A stretch of DNA of 6,787 nucleotides from Pseudomonadota bacterium (lineage in GTDB: Bacteria; Pseudomonadota; Alphaproteobacteria; Sphingomonadales; Sphingomonadaceae), in NCBI GenBank assembly GCA_023424275.1, contig JAFAED010000544.1, forward strand, positions 1 to 6,787, in the 5' to 3' direction. Below, piece by piece: positions 1-5,479 of the stretch; within the stretch, counting starts at the first letter, position 1, and every line of letters begins with the position of its first letter. The notes beneath the pieces were generated by a model, which ran no database searches, was not told the origin of the DNA, and saw nothing but the letters and a program-made list of their open reading frames with translations. The position numbers were made by a program, and so were the translations under genes.

Positions 1-345
1 GCGCCGCCGTTCGAGGTCTCGCTCGGCGTCGACGCGCGCGTCGTCAGCGCGAACCACAGCGGTCTCGTCACGATCGACGCCGGGTTCAAGTCGCTCTCGA
101 CCGACGGCGGCGTTGCGGTCGTGCGGCGCGGCGCCCCCGAAACTGCCTTCTTCGCCTTCATGGGCGACGAACATGCGGCGCTGATCGCGCCCGAAATCGG
201 GACGCAGCTTGCGCCCGGCGATCCGGTCAGCCTGACGGTGCCGCACTGTGATCCGACGGTGAACCTCTACGACCATTATCATGTCGTCGCGGGCGACACG
301 CTCGTCGATATCTGGCCGGTGAGTGCCCGCGGCCGGGCGCGGTGA
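1..345 (+). CDS. DSD1/D-threonine aldolase-like PLP enzyme, C-terminal part (5' end outside window)
   Basis: The frame is open from the first base and gives 114 residues ending at TGA 343-345, so this is the 3' end of a longer gene. The best clue is PHCDPTVNLYDHYHVV at visible residues 81-96. Enzymes of the D-threonine aldolase / D-serine dehydratase-like group (fold-type III, alanine racemase-like barrel plus a C-terminal beta domain) carry an H-x-D or H-x-C metal-binding pair followed by PT in this place; here it is H82 and D84, with C83 between. IDAGFKSLSTDGG (25-37) and FMGDEHAAL (53-61) also fit the C-terminal domain of this group. The N-terminal PLP-lysine domain is not visible, so I cannot tell aldolase from dehydratase or another D-amino-acid lyase. 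The members act in the cytoplasm on D-3-hydroxyamino acids. The stop overlaps the TetR start, which suggests co-expression. Confidence 0.8.
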   Translation, partial: APPFEVSLGVDARVVSANHSGLVTIDAGFKSLSTDGGVAVVRRGAPETAFFAFMGDEHAALIAPEIGTQLAPGDPVSLTVPHCDPTVNLYDHYHVVAGDTLVDIWPVSARGRAR

Positions 346-965
346 TCGCCGCCGCCCGCCAGCCGCCGAAGCAGGATCGCGCGCGACAGACGCGCGAACG
401 GCTACTCGACGTCGCGGGCGACCTGCTTGCCGAGGTCGGGCTCGAGCGGATTTCGACCAATATGATCGCCGCGCGCGCGGGGCTGACCCCGCCCGCGCTC
501 TATCGCTATTTCGATGACAAATATGCGGTGATCGAGGCGCTCGGGCGGCGTTTGATGGAGCGGCAGAATGATGTGCTCGACCGCTGGATCGCGCGCCATG
601 CGGCGGGCGGGATCGCGGGCATGGCGAATCATATCGGCGACCTGCTGGCCGAAAACGGCGCGGTGACACGCGCCGAACCTGGCGCGGTGTGGATATTGCG
701 CGCGCTGCACGCGTCGCCGCGGCTTGTCCATGTCCGGCTCGAATCGCACCGTCATGTGACCGACCGGCTCGCCGAAGCCTGTGCGCCGTATCTTCGCGAC
801 ATCGAGCGCGAGACGCTCTGGTCGCGGCTGCGGCTCGCGGTCGAACTCGGCTTTGCTGCCGATGAAATGCTCTATGAGGAAGACCGGGTTTCGGCGGAAA
901 TGGTGCTGGCGCAAGTCGCCGCGACGCTGCGTTCCACGCTGCTCGACCTGACGGGAGAGGGCTAG
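342..965 (+). CDS. TetR/AcrR-family transcriptional regulator
   Basis: This 207-aa protein has a typical TetR layout. Residues 15-70 form the N-terminal DNA-binding domain: helix 1 RERLLDVAGDLLAEVGLERI (18-37), then the helix-turn-helix with TNMIAARAGLTPPALYRYF (39-57). The ALYRYFDDK signature is diagnostic of the family. Residues 75-207 are an all-helical ligand-binding and dimer region whose ligand cannot be predicted. The start is GTG at 342, overlapping the upstream TGA as GTGA. I chose it because the HTH domain then has the usual short basic lead (QPPKQDRARQTRER) and because overlap coupling is common. The regulator may control the enzyme operon it belongs to. The stop TAG (963-965) touches the inverted-repeat element that follows, but the protein has normal family length, so it does not look truncated. 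Confidence 0.9.
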   Translation: MIAAARQPPKQDRARQTRERLLDVAGDLLAEVGLERISTNMIAARAGLTPPALYRYFDDKYAVIEALGRRLMERQNDVLDRWIARHAAGGIAGMANHIGDLLAENGAVTRAEPGAVWILRALHASPRLVHVRLESHRHVTDRLAEACAPYLRDIERETLWSRLRLAVELGFAADEMLYEEDRVSAEMVLAQVAATLRSTLLDLTGEG

Positions 966-1132
966 GGTCAGGACCCGTTAATTCCACGTTCGACGTCCCT
1001 GCGGGATTTGACCGATTTTGCCCATAGCTTCGTCGAAAAGTCTGGAAATATCGACATATTCCTTCGCCTTTTCTCCTCGCCCTGAGCAAAATCGCTTCAA
1101 ACCTCGATCGCGGAATTCATGGGTCCTGCCCC
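965..1132. repeat. Palindromic MITE-like element with 21-bp terminal inverted repeats
   Basis: The left end (965-985, GGGTCAGGACCCGTTAATTCC) matches the reverse complement of the right end (1112-1132, read as GGGGCAGGACCCATGAATTCC) at 18 of 21 positions. Further inverted repeats lie inside: CGATTTTGCCCA at 1013-1024 against TGAGCAAAATCG at 1083-1094 (11 of 12); GAAAAG at 1035-1040 against CTTTTC at 1068-1073; and the central near-palindrome GGAAATATCGACATATTCC at 1044-1062. Almost the whole length can therefore pair as one imperfect hairpin. By my count 991-1110 is 50% GC, visibly lower than the flanking genes. No transposase fits inside, so if mobile it would be moved in trans. I see no clear target-site duplication. 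It sits between two convergent genes, where its hairpin could also help end transcription from both sides. Confidence 0.7.
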
Positions 1133-1353
1133 CAGCATTCCTCGCCGGCGATGCGGCGCCCGTTGCGACGGGTTTGCGGCGCGGCGCGCGGCGCGGGATC
1201 GAGAATGTCCAGAAGCGCCACCGCGATCCGGACCTCGGGGAAATCATCTCCCTCGCCGCTCGCTGCGAGTTCGGCCTCGCGGGTATATCCCGCGCTGAGG
1301 AAATAACGCGACGCGGCTTCCCGCGCCACGGCATGACGGTCGCCGCCTTTCAC
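1117..1353 (-). CDS. Small protein of unknown function, 78 aa, C-terminus supplied by the repeat element
   Basis: I do not recognise this family. The GTG start at 1353 is preceded by AGGA at an 8-nt spacing. No ATG or other common start lies just upstream in this frame. The reading is soluble and mixed: a basic N-terminal stretch (HAVAREAASRYFLSAGYTRE, 8-27), an acidic middle (ASGEGDDFPEV, 31-41), a short hydrophobic helix-like stretch (RIAVALLDILD, 42-52), then an arginine- and proline-rich tail. There is no signal peptide or membrane segment. Third codon positions are rich in G and C, as expected of a real gene here. The last four residues (GQDP) and the TGA at 1119-1117 lie in the right terminal repeat of the element, so the original C-terminus was probably replaced. 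It lies 146 nt downstream of the MarR-type gene on the same strand. It could still be a chance ORF. Confidence 0.5.
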   Translation of the reverse strand: MKGGDRHAVAREAASRYFLSAGYTREAELAASGEGDDFPEVRIAVALLDILDPAPRAAPQTRRNGRRIAGEECWGQDP

Positions 1354-1355
1354 GA

Positions 1356-1369
1356 TCCTTTTCCTTTCC
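1356..1369 (-). promoter_or_regulatory. Ribosome binding site deciding the GTG start at 1353
   Basis: On the minus strand the purine run GGAAAGGAAAAGGA precedes the GTG. The AGGA at 1365-1362 has 8 nt of spacing to the start, which is near ideal. The second AGGA, at 1359-1356, is only 2 nt away and too close. This run is the main reason to accept the GTG as a real start. Confidence 0.55.
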
Positions 1370-1384
1370 GGTCCATCGCCAGGG

Positions 1385-1393
1385 TTTATAGCA
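1385..1393 (-). promoter_or_regulatory. Possible extended -10 promoter for the 78-aa gene
   Basis: The minus strand reads TGCTATAAA, which matches the extended -10 pattern TGnTATAAT at all but the last base. A start site about 7 nt downstream would give a leader of roughly 25 nt to the GTG at 1353. No convincing -35 hexamer is seen at 16-18 nt spacing, which is acceptable for an extended -10 promoter but lowers confidence. Confidence 0.3.
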
Positions 1394-1396
1394 AGC

Positions 1397-1415
1397 CGGC
1401 GCGGGCTTCGCGCCG
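1397..1415. other. Short GC-rich hairpin between the MarR-type gene and the 78-aa gene
   Basis: The plus strand reads CGGCGCG-GGCTT-CGCGCCG, a perfect 7-bp stem with a 5-nt loop. It lies downstream of the MarR-type stop codon (1500) and just upstream of the possible -10 of the 78-aa gene. No T-run follows in either direction, so it is not a standard intrinsic terminator. It may slow transcription or be chance in GC-rich DNA. Confidence 0.3.
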
Positions 1416-1499
1416 CACAAAGGCTTGCGGGGCCGACATCAAAAATTGTGTCGCGGCGCAAAGGGGGGAGTCCGGTCGCGGTCCGACGTCGCTCGACGG

Positions 1500-2039
1500 T
1501 CAATAGGGCAGATCGTCGAAATAGGCATCCATTCGCCTGCGCGCCTTGTCGCTCAATTTGAGATAGGCGCGTCGGCGGTCGGCGGGGTCGGCCCATCGCA
1601 CCAGCCATCCCTCGTCGGTCATCATCGCGATCCATCGCAGCGCCGTCGTTTGCGGTACGGCTGCGGCGATGCACAGGCTGGACACCGATACGGCGGCATT
1701 CTCGTAATGCGCGGCATAGAGGTCGAGCATGATGTCCCACCCCGGGTCGGCGAACAGGCCCGACGGGAAATGCTCTTCGCGTTTCCGGCGGCGGCGGATC
1801 GTCTCGCGGGCAAAGCGCGCACGCGCTTTCGGAAAGCCGGTCGGGCGAATGATGTCCGCCTTTTGTGCCGGCGGCAGGGAATGGATATCCAGCGCCGACG
1901 CGACCGACGAACGTCCCGATCCGGGCGTTGCCACCATCGTTTCCAGCAATGCGATAGCCCGGTCGATCCTGTCTTCCAGCCGATCGAGGCGCGACACATC
2001 GGGTTCGCTTCGGGCACCGTTCTGCGCATGATGACCCAT
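1500..2039 (-). CDS. MarR-type winged-helix transcriptional regulator
   Basis: This 179-aa protein has a C-terminal winged helix. FADPGWDIMLDLYAAHYE (96-113) is the helix before the HTH. VSVSSLCIAAAVPQTTALRW (117-136) is the HTH with its recognition helix. DEGWLVRWADPADRRRAYLK (142-161) ends in the DxxDRR wing typical of MarR proteins, followed by LSDKARRRM. Residues 1-90 are not part of the classic fold: a short helical stretch (SRLDRLEDRIDRAIALLETM, 16-35) that could dimerise, a linker, and a very basic patch (RETIRRRRKREE, 78-89). AAAGGGG lies 6 nt before the ATG at 2039 and supports this start. It lies 90 nt downstream of the pilus tip gene on the same strand, so it may be co-transcribed with the operon by readthrough or have its own promoter. 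A role in pilus control is only suggested by position. Confidence 0.85.
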   Translation of the reverse strand: MGHHAQNGARSEPDVSRLDRLEDRIDRAIALLETMVATPGSGRSSVASALDIHSLPPAQKADIIRPTGFPKARARFARETIRRRRKREEHFPSGLFADPGWDIMLDLYAAHYENAAVSVSSLCIAAAVPQTTALRWIAMMTDEGWLVRWADPADRRRAYLKLSDKARRRMDAYFDDLPY

Positions 2040-2106
2040 TGGTCACCCCTTTCGCTACGGTCCCCGCCCTATAGCGCCCGACAAGCGGCGTTGGTTCCAT
2101 ATCTGC

Positions 2107-2116
2107 GTCCGCGGAC
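2107..2116. other. Perfect 10-bp palindrome in the gap between the tip gene and the MarR-type gene
   Basis: GTCCGCGGAC is fully self-complementary and lies 14 nt past the tip-gene stop codon and 67 nt upstream of the MarR-type start. It could be an operator half or core for the regulator just downstream, or a weak hairpin after the operon. No T-run follows it, and a palindrome of this length can occur by chance in GC-rich DNA. Confidence 0.2.
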
Positions 2117-2129
2117 CGGGTGGCGGCTA

Positions 2130-3125
2130 TCAAAAGGCGACGTCGATCCGGATCGTGTCGCTATAGCTGCCCGCCGGCGGCGTGACCTGCCCCGGCAGGA
2201 TCGTGGCGCGATAGCTATAGCCCTGCGTCGTCGTCGAATCATAGATGCCCGCATTGGTGTCGGCGCTGGCGCTGCTGCGCCGTGCGGCGCCGACCGCGCC
2301 CCACCGTTCGGTGGACGCCGCGGTCTTGTAGAGTTCGTAGCGCAGATAATTGGTGCCGCTGCGCATCCGCCGCACGCCATTGTCGGCATTGTTCCCGTCG
2401 TTGAGGCCGACCGTATAGGCGGCCCCGGCGCTGCAACGGATCAGGATCGTGCGCGTCACGGGGTTGAAGGCACCGGCGAGCGGTGCCGAACCGAAGGCGA
2501 CGTTCGGGGCGGTGATGATGCAATCATTCTGGACGGTAAGCTGGACGTTGACGCGCACCGGGACGCCGGTGCCCCAGACCGTCGCGGGTCCCAGCAGCGG
2601 CCGGACGAAACCGGGGCTCGACGAATAGGCAAGGCATATGGCGACGCCCAGCGAGCAGACCGAATAATACCAGCGAAGGTCGATGAAGCCGCTGTACGTG
2701 CCCGCGCGCAGCCCCGCCGCAGCGCTGGTGCGGAAATAGATGGGGATGCTGTTGTTCGTTCCCGAGAACAGGCTGACGAGGCTGAGCGACGACAGGTCGA
2801 GGACATTGCCGACGGCAAGCGGCGTCCCGGTCGGCGTCAGCGATGCCGTATAGGGAATCGTCTGCCCCGTCGGCCCGGTGAGGCGAAAGGTCGACGCCTC
2901 GACGCGCAGGCCGACATAATGGGTGGTCAGCGCCGCCAGCAGGATATCGCACCGGAGCCCGGCCGCGCCGCTCCCCTGCTGCGGCGTCGAGGCGATCGTA
3001 TAGGAGCTGAAACTGCCGAGATTCGTGCTGGTCGTCGCGGTCGTGCAGGCGGAGGCGGCCGACGGTGCGAGCAGGCCGCCGCCGACCATCAGCAAGGTGC
3101 GGGCAAGGCGTTTCAGGGCCGGCAT
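2130..3125 (-). CDS. Two-domain spore coat U family protein, probable pilus tip adhesin (CsuE-like)
   Basis: This 331-aa secreted protein starts with a signal peptide (MPALKRLARTLLMVGGGLLA, then PSAASA) probably cut before C27. Residues about 193-331 form a standard spore coat U domain: a first strand with QNDCIIT (C202), IRCSAGAAYTVGLNDG (C231), LRYELYKTAASTERWG (261-276), and a final strand PAGSYSDTIRIDVAF that should be donated to or complemented by the next partner. Residues 27-190 form a second domain with two likely disulfides (C27/C59 and C157/C164) and long apolar stretches such as LSSLSLVSLF (111-120). In the archaic Csu pilus the last gene encodes a two-domain tip protein of about this length whose N-terminal domain binds surfaces, and position and layout here match. 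The ATG at 3125 overlaps the usher stop by 13 nt, with GGGGAAG just upstream. Confidence 0.85.
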   Translation of the reverse strand: MPALKRLARTLLMVGGGLLAPSAASACTTATTSTNLGSFSSYTIASTPQQGSGAAGLRCDILLAALTTHYVGLRVEASTFRLTGPTGQTIPYTASLTPTGTPLAVGNVLDLSSLSLVSLFSGTNNSIPIYFRTSAAAGLRAGTYSGFIDLRWYYSVCSLGVAICLAYSSSPGFVRPLLGPATVWGTGVPVRVNVQLTVQNDCIITAPNVAFGSAPLAGAFNPVTRTILIRCSAGAAYTVGLNDGNNADNGVRRMRSGTNYLRYELYKTAASTERWGAVGAARRSSASADTNAGIYDSTTTQGYSYRATILPGQVTPPAGSYSDTIRIDVAF

Positions 3126-5473
3126 ATCAGCTTCCCCAGTTCGACGATGTCGTCAGCCTTCGCATCGGCGGTGAAGGCCGCGTGGCACGTCCCGCCGTCG
3201 GGCAGGTCGACGGTGACGCGATTGTCCGCCGCGACCTGTTCGATGAAGAGCTGGCCGTCCCAGCCGACATAGGTCGCATCGTCGCTGTTGATCGTAACCG
3301 CCGCACCCGCCGGAATGACATCGCCCGACGGATCGACGAGCGTGGCGCGCGCTGACGCCCTGTGGGTCACGGGAAAGCGGATCACATGGCCGCTGCCCGC
3401 GGCGATCGCGACACGCTGGCTGACGATCGGCGCCTGTACGCTGGCGGGCAGGTCGAGCGTGTCGATATCATAACGCGCGGGGTAATAGGCACTGGCCGAC
3501 GGGACGAGCAGCTGGCCCTTTTCATTGGTCGTACCGATCAACTGATTTTCATAGCGGACCGGAATGTCCGGCTCGCCGTTGGTGCTGACGACCGCGAAGG
3601 CATCGGAAACGCGGTTGGCGGCGAACAGCGATCCATCCATGAAGACGATCGATCCGCTCGCGCCGAACCAGCCGGTGATATCGTCGCGGCCATAGGCGCC
3701 GGCGCGCAGCTGGATCGGCTGCGTCCGCCAGATCACATCGCCGCGCAGATAGGGGCGGCGGCCATCCTCGCTGGCCGCGCTCGCGTTCCAGCCCCAGCCA
3801 CCCTCGGTCGGGACGGGCCGCGAATAATCGGCGCGCAGGCCCGTGCGCCCGTCCTGGTCCTGCGCAACGCCGGCGTTGAGCGTACCGCCGCCCAGCGGGA
3901 TGCTCAGCGTCAGTGCGCCCGACCAGCTGCGGTCGATGAAATCGCGCGACAGCGAGGCATAGAGGCGGCTTTCGCCCCACAGCGGCATGGCCCAGGCGAG
4001 GTTGGCTATCCGCGCGTCGCGCCCGCGTTCCTGTCGCAGTTCGAAATAGCCCAGTCCCAGCGTCCCCGCACCGCCCAGCGACAGGCTTGCCGTCGCGGCG
4101 CTCAGCCGTTCCCACCCGCCGCGATCGCCACGGTCGATCAGGCCAAGGTCGACATAGCCGCTGTCGCGCCGCGTATGGCGCAGCCCAACCGAAAAGCCAC
4201 GCGCCTGATATTCATAGCCCAGGTCGATCTGGCCGCCGTTGGCGTCGTCACCGAAACTGCGGCTATAGGCCGCGCTGACCGTCCCGAAATTGCCGAGTTT
4301 CACGACCGCGCCGCCCCCCGCGAGGCGCATGTCGTCGGCGACTTCGGCCCGCACCTCCAGCGTCACGCCCGGCGTCACCCCATGGCGCGCCGATGCGCTG
4401 GCCGCGAGGCCGCCATAATCGAAATTGCGGATGCCGTAATTGCGGCGGAATGCGCCCGCCGCGACCGAATAGTCGGTGAGGCCCGGGCGGAGCAATGCGC
4501 TACTGACATAGAAGGGCAGCGCCGTCGCGACGCTGCGTCCGTGCATGTCGGTGACGATCAGATTGGCCTGACCATAACCGTTGATCGGGGGCAGCGTGCC
4601 GAGCGTGAAGGGGCCGGGATTGACGCGGCTGCCCGCGATCCGCTGGCCGTCGACGACCAGGTCGACGGTCGAGGGCAGCGCGGCGTTGCCGGCAAATTCG
4701 GGCAACGGATAGGTGATGATATCGGGTCGCACCGAAAAATCGCGTGAGACCTGGATACCGCCGAGCCGGACCGCCGGGGCATAGGGCAGGGTCCGCGTGA
4801 TGATGTCACCCGCCTCGACGGTCGTCATGCTCCGCTCGTCGGACCAGCGCCAATAGCTGTCGAAACGGACATAGGATTTGCCGGTGCCGGCGCGGATGGC
4901 GCCGGTGGTCGAAAAAATGCCAGCGGGTCCGAACAGGCGCGCCTCGTGCCACAGCGAGGCCTGGGCGGGAACCCGGCGGCCGCCGGTCACATAGACATCA
5001 TAGTTCAGCAACGCGCCCATATCATATTTCGCCGGCTGAAACGCGCGCGCGCGGTCCCCGATATGCTGCGCCGGAAGATAGTGCGGCGACACGGTCAGGT
5101 GCAGTTGCTGTGCGGGTGCGTCATAATCGGCCCGCACGCCGTCGAGGCTGTCGAGAAACAGCCTGTCGCCGGCCGTTTGGAACACCAATCCGGCGCGGCG
5201 CAGGTCGGCGGCGCGTAGCTGGAACCGGGCACCCTGCTTGACCACCGGCGCAACGATCCCCGTCCGCATACCATTGATGAACAGCTCGAGTTCGAGCCGT
5301 TGGTCGGCGTCTGGATCGGCGATATCGCCGCGCTGCGGCGGCGGGGGCAGGTCGGTATAGCCGTCGATCCGCGCGTCGGTGTTCGCAGCATATAGGGCGC
5401 CGGGACTGCATAGCGCGGCGACGACGGCCGGCGCCCAGCCGAGGCGTCCGCCTGGAAAGGTCGCGCGCCGCAC
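3113..5473 (-). CDS. Outer-membrane usher of an archaic chaperone-usher pilus (CsuD/FimD/PapC family)
   Basis: This 786-aa usher docks chaperone-subunit complexes and threads the growing fibre through the outer membrane. In order it has: a signal peptide (1-29, ending GALYA); a periplasmic N-domain with LELELFINGMRTGIVAPV (60-77) and LRAADLRRAGL (86-96); the beta barrel from about 155 (ALLNYDVYVTGG); the plug domain at about 258-325 (with LPSTVDLVVDGQRI and GYGQANLIVTDMHGRS); the rest of the barrel to about 625; and two C-terminal domains. The last carries the expected cysteine pair C763 (GGTCHAAF) and C784 (KLICRP). Length is slightly below the 800 or more residues common in the family. The start is GTG at 5473, the first start codon after the chaperone TGA in the same frame, 6 nt away. 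It lacks a clear Shine-Dalgarno sequence, so translation probably depends on ribosomes finishing the chaperone. Confidence 0.95.
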   Translation of the reverse strand: MRRATFPGGRLGWAPAVVAALCSPGALYAANTDARIDGYTDLPPPPQRGDIADPDADQRLELELFINGMRTGIVAPVVKQGARFQLRAADLRRAGLVFQTAGDRLFLDSLDGVRADYDAPAQQLHLTVSPHYLPAQHIGDRARAFQPAKYDMGALLNYDVYVTGGRRVPAQASLWHEARLFGPAGIFSTTGAIRAGTGKSYVRFDSYWRWSDERSMTTVEAGDIITRTLPYAPAVRLGGIQVSRDFSVRPDIITYPLPEFAGNAALPSTVDLVVDGQRIAGSRVNPGPFTLGTLPPINGYGQANLIVTDMHGRSVATALPFYVSSALLRPGLTDYSVAAGAFRRNYGIRNFDYGGLAASASARHGVTPGVTLEVRAEVADDMRLAGGGAVVKLGNFGTVSAAYSRSFGDDANGGQIDLGYEYQARGFSVGLRHTRRDSGYVDLGLIDRGDRGGWERLSAATASLSLGGAGTLGLGYFELRQERGRDARIANLAWAMPLWGESRLYASLSRDFIDRSWSGALTLSIPLGGGTLNAGVAQDQDGRTGLRADYSRPVPTEGGWGWNASAASEDGRRPYLRGDVIWRTQPIQLRAGAYGRDDITGWFGASGSIVFMDGSLFAANRVSDAFAVVSTNGEPDIPVRYENQLIGTTNEKGQLLVPSASAYYPARYDIDTLDLPASVQAPIVSQRVAIAAGSGHVIRFPVTHRASARATLVDPSGDVIPAGAAVTINSDDATYVGWDGQLFIEQVAADNRVTVDLPDGGTCHAAFTADAKADDIVELGKLICRP

Positions 5474-5479
5474 CGCCCG

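Noticed and set aside
978..1506. Open frames on both strands across the repeat element (118 aa minus, 162 aa plus)
   Set aside because: They run through the inverted repeats without family features, and the plus-strand frame overlaps the better supported 78-aa minus-strand gene.
2068..2084. CTATAG/TTGTCG motifs in the gap upstream of the MarR-type gene as a promoter
   Set aside because: TATAGG is a fair -10, but the TTGTCG lies only 5 nt away and no -35 is seen at 16-18 nt, so I do not call it.
1354..2133. Extension of the 78-aa gene upstream into one 338-aa minus-strand protein
   Set aside because: The upstream part overlaps the MarR-type gene in another frame and has shadow-like composition. 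The strong ribosome binding site before the GTG at 1353 marks the true start.
1425..3272. A 615-aa plus-strand open frame
   Set aside because: It lies antisense to the regulator and the tip gene. Its sequence is arginine- and glycine-rich without domains, as expected from the opposite strand of GC-rich coding DNA.
3362..4747. A 461-aa plus-strand open frame antisense to the usher
   Set aside because: The usher is certain on the minus strand, and the antisense translation shows no recognisable domain.
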